From Helianthus annuus (Eukaryota > Streptophyta > Magnoliopsida > Asterales > Asteraceae), in NCBI RefSeq assembly GCF_002127325.2, contig NC_035433.2:123534088-123598087 (forward strand): a DNA stretch of 64,000 nucleotides, read 5' to 3'. The translations under genes and the position numbers were made by a program. The notes below the pieces were generated by a model, which was given only the letters and a program-made list of their open reading frames with translations, did no database searches and was not told the origin of the DNA. Shown one piece after another: positions 55,013 to 64,000 of the stretch. The first letter of the stretch is position 1, and each line of letters begins with the position of its first letter.

Positions 55013-55165
55013 ATTCACACAGGTTTTGTTAGTTGAGAAATAATCAAAGATATATGTTTCGCAAAATTGAAACAGTTTTGCGTTTGACTTGAATTTTGAA
55101 CGATTTGAGACAATAATTGAAACTCAATGCTACATTAAACTTGATAGCCAGCTCATATAGAATGT
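53371..55165 (+). repeat. Five tandem ~340-bp repeats in the leader intron
   Basis: Units start at TAACGATGT (53371, 53714, 54047, 54392) and TAAAGGTGT (54767), with lengths of 343, 333, 345, 375 and about 400 bp. The first three are nearly identical, the last two diverged. Each contains TTTACAGGTTCGTTAGGG or a variant, a possible acceptor followed by an exon-like start. An (AT)n microsatellite at 54969-55010 lies in unit 5. Confidence 0.85.
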
Positions 55166-55467
55166 TTTGGGGAAACTGAAAGATTGTAGGTTTGACTTAA
55201 GCATCTGAAGGTAGCCTCTTTGACTTTTTGGAACTAGTTTTTTTGAGGAATTTTGTTAATTTTTCAATTATCTGTGGTGTAGAGTTTGTTATTGTGAGAT
55301 ACCATAAATGATAGTGGTTTCAGGTTAATGGTTCACACACATTGTTATGTTTTATAGCAAATGGAATGTGATCACTGCATGTATATAATACTAACTTAGC
55401 GATTAGCTTGATATTATTCATTGAATAAAGTTTAACACTCTTTGTGCTGGGGATTTAGTTTGCAGCA

Positions 55468-58400
55468 ATGGATGCCAATGGGAAAGACGATCTGAAGATA
55501 CCACTTCTGGAACCTTCCGATGCTGTTGTACTAGATATTAAACCAGTTCGCAATGTGGATCACGGAGTCAGGACCATTACATTCAAAATAGGAGGTATGG
55601 AATGTGCATCATGTTCAACATCCATCGAATCTGTACTTCAGGAGCTGAACGGTGTTGAGAGCGCTATTGTGTCGGCACTTCAAGGCCAGGCTGTCGTTAA
55701 ATACGTGCCAGAACTTGTTGGTGTAAGTTACAGTGACCACCTCTAGTATTTATTGTCATGGTTACGCTAAAATATTGAGAAACAATAAGATATTAATAAG
55801 AGTTAATTGTCATTTTTGTCCCTGAGGTTTGGCCAGTTTTGTCAATTTCGTCCAAAGGTTTGTTTTTTCCGCATCCGGATCCAAAAGGTTTGAAATCTTG
55901 TTATTTTCATCCAGCTCGTTAACTCCGTTCATTTTTCTCTGTTAAGTTAGGGATGTTTCTGTCTTTTTGTTAACTTAAAGGGCAATTCATTTTTTTTACT
56001 TTATGTACAAGCATTTAGCATAATGTAAAAGTATTCATAATATCCTTACTAAACAAAAACAAAAACAAGTAGGTAAAAAGTTGAAAATACCCCCAACTTA
56101 ACAGAGAAAAACGGACAGAGTTAACGAGCTGGAAGAAAATGGCAAGATTTCAAACCTTTTGGATCCAAACGCGAAAAACAAACTTTTGGACGGAAGTCGC
56201 AAAAGTGGTCAAATCTCAGAGACGAAAATGACATTAAACTCTATTAATAATTAATCTGAGTCCGTGTATCAAATTATCAGGTAAAAGCAATCAAAGAGGC
56301 TGTTGAAGATGCAGGCTTTGAAGTTACCGAATTCTCAGAGCAAGACATTGCGGTATGCCGACTTAAAATTAACGGAATGATGTGTACAAGTTGCTCCGAG
56401 TCAGTTGAACGTGCCCTTTCGATGGTTGAAGGTGTGAAAAAGGTGGTTGTCGGTTTAGCACTAGAAGAAGCAAAGGTAAACTACGATCCTAATGTTATAA
56501 ACACCGATCGCATAGTCGAAGCAGTTGAAGATGCTGGATTTGGGGCAGAACTTATTGGTTCCGGCAATGATGGAAACAAAGTGCATATAAAGCTCGAAGG
56601 TATCGTTTCTCCAGACAATATGAACATGATCAAGAGTTCTTTAGAGTCGTTAAATGGTGTCAATCATGTTGAGATTGACATGGAAGAATGTAAGGTGACT
56701 GTTGGATACGATCCGGATTTGACGGGTTCAAGGTCACTTATACAGTTCATCCAAGAATCGTGTCATTATCAGGCGAGTTTATACGTCCCAGAAAGACGAT
56801 ATGAAACAGAGAAAAATCATGAGATTAAATTGTACAGAAATCAGTTTTTGTGGAGCTGTTTATTTTCTGTTCCGCTTTTAATGTTCTCTATGGTACTTCC
56901 GATGATTCCGCCTTACGGGAATTGGTTAAACTATAAACTTCAAAACATGCTTACCGTTGGAATGGTTTTAAGATGGATCCTCTGCACACCAGTGCAGTTC
57001 ATTATAGGTAAAAGGTAAGGTCGATTTCTTTTTTTTTTTTTTGAGTAAAATGTCATTTTGTCCCTGAGGTTTGGCTAGTTTTGTGACTTTCGTCCAAAGG
57101 TTTGTTTTTACGCATCTGGATCGAAAAGGTTTGAAATCTTGCCATGTTTATCCGGCTCGTTAAAGCCATCCATTTTTTCGTTAAGTTAGGGGTATTTTCG
57201 TCTTTTTTGTTAACTCAAAGGGCAATTCGGTATTTTAAATATTTGTGCATTATGCTAAATGCTTGTACATAAAGTGAAAAAGACTGGATCGCCCTTTAAG
57301 TTAGCAAAAAAGACGGAAATACCCTTGACTTAACGGAGCTAACAAGCCGGATGAAAATGGCAAGATCTTAAATCTTTTGGATCCAGATGTGGAAAAACAA
57401 AGCTTTAGACGAAAGTCGCAAATTGACCAAACCGCAGGGACGAAAATGGCATTTTACTCCAATTTCTCTGTTCTTTCTTTTCATTTAACTTTCAGAAATT
57501 GTGGTAGTAATTCAAAGTGCTTTTTAAAAATTTAATTCAGGTTTTACGTGGGATCGTATCACGCACTGAGGCGAAAATCTGCTAACATGGATGTACTGGT
57601 TGCACTTGGGACTAACGCTGCATACTTTTATTCTGTATACACAGTAATAAAAGCACTGATTTCAGACGCGTTTGAGGGACAAGATTTCTTCGAAACTAGT
57701 ACAATGTTGATATCATTTATTCTTTTAGGCAAGTATTTGGAGTCTATAGCTAAAGGAAAGACATCTGATGCGTTAGCAAAGTTGACGGACCTTGCTCCCG
57801 ACACCGCTTGTCTTTTGACAATGGATAACAATGGAAATGTCATTTCGGAAACCGAAATTAGTTCTCAACTAATACAAAAAAACGACGTTTTAAAGATTTT
57901 TCCCGGGTCGAAATTTCCCGTTGATGGGGTTATTATCGATGGACATGGTTATGTGAATGAAAGTATGATTACAGGAGAAGCGATTCCAATTGCTAAAAGC
58001 ACCGGTGACAGGGTATGCTTGTTTTGTTTTCGACTTTTTAACTTTTTTTATATTGGAGTTGAGTTGGTTAATGATTAGTATGCTAATGTTTTGAAATGAT
58101 TTAAGGTAATTGGTGGGACAGTGAATGAAAATGGATGCTTGTTGATCAAGGTGACGCATATAGGGTCAGAAACTGCACTTTCGCAAATTGTTCAGATAGT
58201 TGAGGCTGCTCAACTTGCAAGAGCTCCTGTACAGAAGCTTGCTGATCGGATATCGAGGTTTTTTGTACCTGCGGTGAGTTTCTTTATTTAATATTAGCTT
58301 AATTATATTAAAAACATGATTATTAGTTAAGTAATGTTAGTGTGGCAATCATATCTGACAAGCTAGTTATTTATAAAAGAAAAACTTTAGACAATAAGCA

Positions 58401-61400
58401 TTTAGGATCAAACAATTCCTGCAAATAAAGTGCTTGTATTTTTACCTGAATCCATTTTGATCTGTTACAAAACCTCCAGTTTGCCAACTAGGGGTGAGCA
58501 GAAAACCGAAAAAACAGAACCGAAACCAAAAAATCCGACTTAACCGAACCGAACCAAAATTTACGGTTCGATTATGGTTTTTCATTTTATGGAAACCGAA
58601 AAAACCCAAACCAAATAACCTAAAAAATCAATTTTGTAATGTTTGTTATATATTGAATTAGGAATTATTAGTTTTATTCTTGAATCTTAAGTATTTATAA
58701 TAAAAACATTAACATGTTTATTGATCTTTAAAATGATTTCCATTGCCTACAAGAAATAACAAATTTTAACATAAAAATTAAATAGTATTATAAAACAAAA
58801 TGTCTTAATAAAAACTTTGAAGAAACATAAAAATAGATTAGAAGTTAGGTTTATGTAAACGATATTCATTAAAAAGGTTAAAACATAGTAACTTAAATGT
58901 AAACATCTAGTAAAGATTATTAAATTTTGTATTCCACTTTCTATTTTTGAATCTTACGTAATTTTATTCCAAAACCCGAAGAAACCGAACTGAACCGTTG
59001 CTAAAACATAAAAAACTAAAACCGAACGGTCAATAACCGAAAACCGAACATTTCGGTTACAGATTCAGTTTTACCATAAAACCGAACCGTGCACACCCCT
59101 AGCCACCTCTACGTGTTACAATTATCCTAAGTCATGATGTGTGCACCTTTTTTTTTGTATTTGTAACTGACAATTAATGTTGACTAGTCAATATATTGAA
59201 TTTACAGGTTGTCGCAGCTGCTCTTGTGACATGGTTAGCATGGTATATTCCCGGTGCATTAGGACTTTATCCAAAAAGTTGGATACCAAAGGCAATGGAT
59301 GAATTTGAGCTCGCACTACAATTTGGAATTTCGGTTTTAGTTGTGGCATGCCCTTGTGCTCTGGGTCTAGCCACACCCACTGCAGTTATGGTTGCAACCG
59401 GTAAGGGTGCTACACAAGGTGTCCTTATTAAGGGTGGAAATGCACTTGAAAAGGCACACAAGGTACTTTCTGACGTGACAGTTAATTTCGGGGTAATAAT
59501 GTACTATTGTTCTGGATTCTGTGATGGTTTACTGAACAATGTTTGGATCTTGTAGGTTAACACGATTGTGTTTGATAAAACGGGAACGTTGACTGTTGGA
59601 AAACCGGAAGTTGTTAGTGATGTGCTTTTTTCTGAAATATCGATGGAGGAGTTCTGTAATTTGGCAATTGCTGTAGAGGTGGGTCTATATTTCTCAACGT
59701 TTAGTTAGTTTACTAATTATATGGTTGATGACAGTTGGTTAGTATTTGTAAGACTTGATCAGAGTTCCGGGTCAAAACAGGTCATCTAGCATTGGTCAAA
59801 ACGACCGGGCCGGGTCGGGTTGGCCAACAGATACACTTGGCCCATTTTTTAAATTATTGATAAATAGTTTATGCGTTACAGGCTGTTAAAAAAAACAATA
59901 TTATTATACTAATAATCTAAACTTGTGAATAAAAGCAATTTAAGAGGTTGTAATTAGGGATTTAGGGGTGTCAGTCGTGCCGGGCTGGGCTGGTGGGTTG
60001 AAATGTGCAACCCGAACCCGACCCATATAATTATTCGTGTCAAAGATTTCAACCCTAACCCGCACACACATATATTCGGGTCAACCCGAACATGACCTGT
60101 ATTTTTAAATGAGTCATACATGTTGACGATGTATAAGCAAGTTGGTGGGGTCTTGAGCGGGTTATTGGTAACATGTTTAATTGTGAATATGAGTGTGACA
60201 AGTAAATAATATGGCGAGTAAAATGGAAACCCAAAAAACAAAAGTATATAAGTTTTTTTTTTCCTAAATAGTTAAACGGGCCAACCCGAACTCGGCCTGT
60301 TTTTCATAAGAGTCAACCCGAACTCGACACGTTTTGAAACGAGTCGCGTTTGTCGACCCAAACCTGTTTTTTTCGTGTCAGTTCGGGTTGGATTTCGGGT
60401 TGTGTCAAGAATTGCCGCCCCTAGGTTGTATGCATTAAAAAGGACATTGGGCGACTTTGATTGACCCATTTCTATTTGAGATCATATGCAACCCAATTGA
60501 ACCACTAAACACATCTATACTATATATTTTTAGGCAAATAGCGAACACCCAATAGCAAAAGCGATTGTGGAGCATGCGAAGAACAAACTACTTGATCACA
60601 AATCTCAAATTGCAAACAATTCAGTTGTAAAGGACTTTGAGGAGCACCCTGGAGCCGGAGTGGGGTGTAAAGTCGGAGACAAAACGGTTTTCGTCGGGAA
60701 CAAGAAACTTATGAGGTTATCTAATGTTTCAGTTGACCCTGAGATCGAGAATTATTTTTCAGATAATGAAAAACTGGCACGCACGTGTGTACTAGTGGCG
60801 GTTGATGGGAAGGTTGCTGGTGCTTTTGCGGTAACTGACCCGGTCAAACCGGAAGCTGTACATGTGATATCGTTTCTCAGGTCGATGAACGTTAACAGTA
60901 TTATGGTAACTGGGGATAACTGGTCAACTGCAACTGCTATAGCGAAGGAGGTTGGGATTGAAAATGTTTACGCTGAGATTGATCCTTTGGGTAAAGCTGA
61001 TAGGGTAAAAGATTTGCAGGTAAACTTGTTTTACTTATGTCTTTTCTTTATATAAATTTACAAATACAAAAAAAAAAACATATTATTGTCGGGTTGGGTA
61101 AAGGGAAGGGAGGTTGACCTGGAGTGTGTATATATAAGTATATAAATAGCTCATTTTTTTGCTAGATATGTTTACAAAGTTATATTACTTCAAATTTATT
61201 ATTCTACATGTTTGACCCGTTGAGGTCGAAATTGTCATCCTACTTATCAATGTGGTTATGTGATTCCTGATTTTAATAATAGAGTACCGTGTCATTTTCG
61301 TCCTCGTGGTTTGGGCAGTTTTGCGACTTTCGTTCAAAGGTTTGTTTTTCCACACCTGGATCCAAAAGGTTTAAAATCTTGCCATTTTGGTCCAGCTCGT

Positions 61401-62281
61401 TAACTCCATCCATTTTTTCTTTGTTATGACAGAGGTATTTTCGTCTATTTTGTTAACTTAATGGGCAATTTGGTCTTTTTCACGTTATGTAAAAAAGACC
61501 GAATACCCTTGAAAAAACCGAACTGCCCTTTAAGTTAACAAAAAAGACGGAAATGCCCCCGATTTAACAGAGAAAAATGGATGGAGTTAACGGGCCGGAT
61601 GAAAATGGCAAGATTTCAAACCGTTTGGATCCTGATGCGGAAAAACAAACCTTTGGACGAAAGTCGCAAAACTGGCCAAACCTCAGGTACCAAAATGGCA
61701 TTTTACTCTTAATAATATATGATAAGTATGGTTTGGTCTATAATGTGTAGAACTATACATGGTTTTCTTGAAATCTTATTTCTAGATATATATTACTGTT
61801 AATTTTGAAGATGCTTTATATAATTATAACATCATGAGTCGATAACTGTCTAACTATCGTTCGTTGGTGTTGTGACCATCCAAATTCGTAGGCGAGAGGA
61901 AAGATAGTTGCAATGGTGGGAGACGGCATAAACGATTCACCAGCACTCGTTGCAGCCAATGTAGGGATGGCGATTGGTGCAGGAACCGATGTAGCAATTG
62001 AAGCCGCAGACATAGTGCTCATCAAAAGCAACTTGGAAGATGTGATCACCGCCGTCGATCTTTCAAGAAAGACAATCGCTCGAATCCATCTTAACTATGT
62101 GTGGGCCCTTGGTTACAACATACTCGGCATGCCTATCGCAGCCGGAGTTCTATTTCCGTTCACTGGAATTCGGTTACCTCCTTGGTTGGCTGGAGCTCTC
62201 ATGGCGGCTTCTTCTATTAGTGTGGTTTGTTCGTCACTCCTCTTGCAGACATACAAGAAGCCATTTACATACTCAAAATGA
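55468..62281 (+). CDS. HMA5: P1B-type copper-transporting ATPase (HMA5-like), 8 coding exons
   Basis: Exons by splice sites and family match: 55468-55722, 56281-57014, 57541-58012, 58106-58273, 59208-59462, 59556-59678, 60534-61019 and 61892-62281, all joining in phase, about 960 aa. Two metal-binding domains have CxxC ([17 protein letters not shown]) and a third lacks it (from [12 protein letters not shown]). Then come membrane segments, ESMITGEA (actuator), CPC in [12 protein letters not shown] (ion pathway), DKTGT (phosphorylated Asp), [13 protein letters not shown] and C-terminal NYVWALGYN and MAASS typical of Cu(I) pumps. It exports copper at the plasma membrane or a post-Golgi compartment using ATP. 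Start: ATG follows TTTGCAGCA, an acceptor, so a 5'UTR intron precedes it. HMA5 is preferred over RAN1/HMA7 because of MITGEA, the degenerate third domain and [12 protein letters not shown]. No broken exon is seen. Confidence 0.9.
55800..56241. mobile_element. Foldback MITE (Mutator-like) in intron 1 of the HMA5-like gene
   Basis: Starts GAGTTAATTGTCATTTTTG and ends GACATTAAACTC, with TATTAATAA on both sides (55791-55799 and 56242-56250), a 9-bp TSD. The arms are inverted and carry TCCCTGAGGTTTGGCC-type motifs. 442 bp, non-coding. Confidence 0.82.
57043..57459. mobile_element. Foldback MITE in intron 2 of the HMA5-like gene
   Basis: Starts GAGTAAAATGTCATTTTG and ends GGCATTTTACTC, with inverted arms of the same family as the intron 1 copy. 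The TSD is unclear because the left flank is a T-tract. Confidence 0.8.
58489..59101. mobile_element. hAT-type MITE in intron 4 of the HMA5-like gene
   Basis: Ends TAGGGGTGAGCA and TGCACACCCCTA are inverted repeats with one mismatch. Subterminal AACCGAAAAAACAGAACCG-type sequences occur in inverted orientation. The TSD is degenerate (GCCAAC / GCCACC). About 613 bp, AT-rich, non-coding. Confidence 0.75.
59953..60422. mobile_element. hAT-type MITE in intron 6 of the HMA5-like gene
   Basis: AGGTTGTA occurs on both sides (59945-59952 and 60423-60430), an 8-bp TSD as for hAT. The right end is GCCGCCCCT(A) and the matching left end AGGGGTGTC starts at about 59964, about ten bases inside the TSD border. 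GGGTTGGGC / GCCCAACCC-type pieces are inverted in the interior. Non-coding. Confidence 0.7.
61282..61708. mobile_element. Foldback MITE (Mutator-like) in intron 7 of the HMA5-like gene
   Basis: Starts GAGTACCGTGTCATTTTCG and ends ATGGCATTTTACTC, with TTAATAATA on both sides (61273-61281 and 61709-61717), a 9-bp TSD. Same family as those in introns 1 and 2. 427 bp, non-coding. Confidence 0.82.
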
Positions 62282-63503
62282 GTAAGGTATATTTTAGCAT
62301 GTTCCTAAGCTCCAAATAATAGGCTAGAATAGTAACTATTTTTAGCCATTTAGTCAAAAGGTTTTACATACTTGGAAATTTGTAATGTTGACTAATTTCT
62401 ACTTCCATTTTGATTTTGACTTCCTATTTCTTTTGATGTTTTAGCTTGTAAAAAAATAAATAGCCTTTTTCCTATTATAATTAGTTTAACTTGCTATATT
62501 TGTAACTCCCACTCTCTCATATGAACTAATATTGTTTCTTTTGTTTTAGCTTGTAAAAAAATTTGCATAGCGCTTTCGAGTTGTTCTCGAGCTTAAATAT
62601 GAGTTTATTAGTGTGGACAACCTAACACTCTGACCTAGGCCGCTTGTTCTCTAGTCTCTACTACTTTCACTTGTCTAATCACTTTTTAGGGTCTTAAGGG
62701 TTGACTTCTTACTTGGCCCGGCTTACTTGGCCATTGATAGAGGGTGCTTGGTGAACATGAAGCGACATTCAGTTGAGTAAGCTTAGGTATTAGTACTACA
62801 ATTGGGTGAAGGAAGCTTATGTATTAGTACTACAATTGGGTGAAGGAAGCTTAGGTAAGACTAACCTTTGGTTGGATAAGCTTCGATAGGACTACCGGTG
62901 ACGATAGCGACCATCATCGTTGGAGCAATTTTTGGTGGTCTAGTCTTGGGTTCAAAGTCTCACATGGAGCAACAAAATTCGCCGTTAAAAAAAATCGTTA
63001 GAGCAGTTTTTGGTTTGGTTATTTATGTACCTATGATGACACCAACAAGTTTCAAAACCTGGTCTTCTGCTCAAATGGTTTCCCAAATAAATTATAGTAT
63101 TGTTGTGTTACATCTTAATTTAAGGTTTATTATTATTTTTTAAGTTGTACGTAGATTTATTATGCGGCTGAAGTTAAAATGGTACATTATTCTATGGTAC
63201 AATGGTACATTGACAGTTCTATAAATGTTGGCATAAAAGTTTATAGTAAGTTTAAGACGAATGCAAATATGTTATCATTAATCTATGGTACATGTTTTGC
63301 ATCATGATTGCATGTCCGGTGTATTCATGGTGACAATGTAGAACTTATTATTTAAACCCAAATGGTTGCCTAATTTTTGGGTTTCGATTAGGAAATACAT
63401 TATTGATACCAACGACCTCATACAACTCGTTTAGGGATTGAGTATTTAGTCTTGGTAAGAAAAAGGAATTGACAATTTCGAATAAGTCTTTGATATTTAC
63501 TTA
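62282..63503. other. Intergenic region 3' of the HMA5-like gene
   Basis: Holds the 3'UTR of the ATPase (ending somewhere in 62300-62560, T-rich with AATAAA-like AAAATAAATA near 62450). It also has a 34-bp tandem repeat GCTTAGGTATTAGTACTAC... at 62781-62857 (two full units and part of a third). An 81-codon frame at 62898 lacks domain features and is probably chance. No other gene is seen. Confidence 0.6.
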
Positions 63504-64000
63504 GAGCATACGTAGTGGGGCGGTATGGCCCCCCATAGCGCCGGCATAGCGCCGGGCACACCGAAACGGGGGGCGCTATGATTCAAAAAATTGAAGGTGG
63601 CGCGATGTTTTTAGCGGCGTTATTTTTGATATTATTTAATATTCGACCATTGTAAAACGGTCATATTTAAAAAAAAAATTCAATTTTTTTTTTTATTTTC
63701 ACACTATAAATAACTTCCAACTCTTCTATTTTTTACAAATCATACTCAAATATTCTCTCATTCTCTATATATTTTTTAAAAAGTGTTGAAGCTACTCCCA
63801 CCCTATTAAAAAAAAATGGGTTCCCCGTCGGAAGACTCTTTCACCGATATTTACCGAAAATTTTTTTCGCCCGAAGAAGACGCGGCTGAGTAAGAAGCGG
63901 TTACGAGTGCATGTACTTTTGTGATACAAGCATTTGAGCACGTTCGGCCTACTCCCCCTCCACGACCCATCTTGCGGCGCACCTATATCTTGCGAGATCG
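63504..64000 (+). mobile_element. Second PIF/Harbinger element, left end, truncated by window
   Basis: After TTA (63501-63503) the sequence GAGCATACGTAGTGGGGCG resembles a Harbinger TIR. A promoter-like CACTATAAATAACTTCC precedes a transposase-like frame. The right end is outside the window. Related to, but diverged from, the element at 1323-3167. Confidence 0.65.
63816..64000 (+). pseudogene. Harbinger transposase N-terminus with early stop
   Basis: The ATG at 63816 starts a Ser/acidic frame (MGSPSEDSFTDIYRKF) that meets TAA at 63891-63893 and then continues in the same frame to the window end with RPILRRTYILRD. That last piece corresponds to the basic RRRYIVRER segment at about residue 50 of the transposase at 1616, so this is the N-terminus of a related enzyme. 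The in-frame stop suggests an inactive copy, unless the protein starts later. The catalytic domain is beyond the window. Confidence 0.65.

Noticed and set aside
53371..55165. Regular repeats considered as a CRISPR-like array
   Set aside because: Units of about 340 bp with no short repeat/unique spacer structure, in a plant intron; simple tandem duplication.
62898..63143. 81-codon hydrophobic frame after the ATPase gene
   Set aside because: No homologous domain recognised, ends in AT-rich low-complexity sequence; not supported as a gene.

Overview
The window is nuclear DNA of a flowering plant. It carries an intron-rich P1B-type copper ATPase gene, an intronless PPR gene, two arabinogalactan-peptide genes with plant TATA promoters, and a dense load of plant transposons (Ty3/gypsy LTR elements, L1-type LINEs, Helitrons, PIF/Harbinger, hAT and foldback MITEs). 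The LTR and repeat types look like those of Asteraceae; that family assignment is inference from familiarity and was not tested.

Layout. 1-5270: Helitron 3' ends in tandem, a Harbinger element (1323-3167) with a nearly complete nuclease gene, a Tourist-like MITE, a 300-bp foldback MITE and a possible orphan terminal exon. 5275-6834: PPR gene. 8205-40790: a tandem duplication of a small region carrying an arabinogalactan-peptide gene. Copy 1 (gene at 8357-8569) has been blown up to about 29 kb by two Helitrons (9216-11985 and 36392-37081), a repeat-rich insertion, and a 23-kb LTR retrotransposon (12801-36095, TSD CATTG). That element itself contains a younger, nearly intact Ty3/gypsy element (20871-29868) and a hAT MITE in its 3' LTR. 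Copy 2 (gene at 37998-38204) stayed compact and took one 5'-truncated LINE with a 17-bp TSD. Because the copies align, copy 2 shows the pre-insertion sequence for most insertions in copy 1.

40790-51112: a graveyard of LINE ORF1, a reversed gypsy LTR fragment, an Athila/Tat-like LTR in minus orientation, a LINE with an 844-codon reverse-transcriptase ORF, another LTR with a primer-binding site, and a fragment of the 12801-type LTR. 53150-62281: an HMA5-like copper ATPase, with a 5'UTR intron built of five ~340-bp tandem repeats, eight coding exons (about 960 aa) and five MITEs in five of its seven coding introns. 63504-64000: the start of a second, broken Harbinger element running off the window.

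Functionally, the host genes are unrelated to each other: organellar RNA processing (PPR), cell-surface proteoglycan peptides (two copies), and copper transport. The most notable points are the paired filled and empty sites in the duplication, gene fragments inside a Helitron, a gypsy element with two extra ORFs upstream of gag (each ATG preceded closely by an AG acceptor-like site), and a large LTR element whose LTRs are young but whose coding region is dead. I see no tRNA, rRNA or CRISPR locus.
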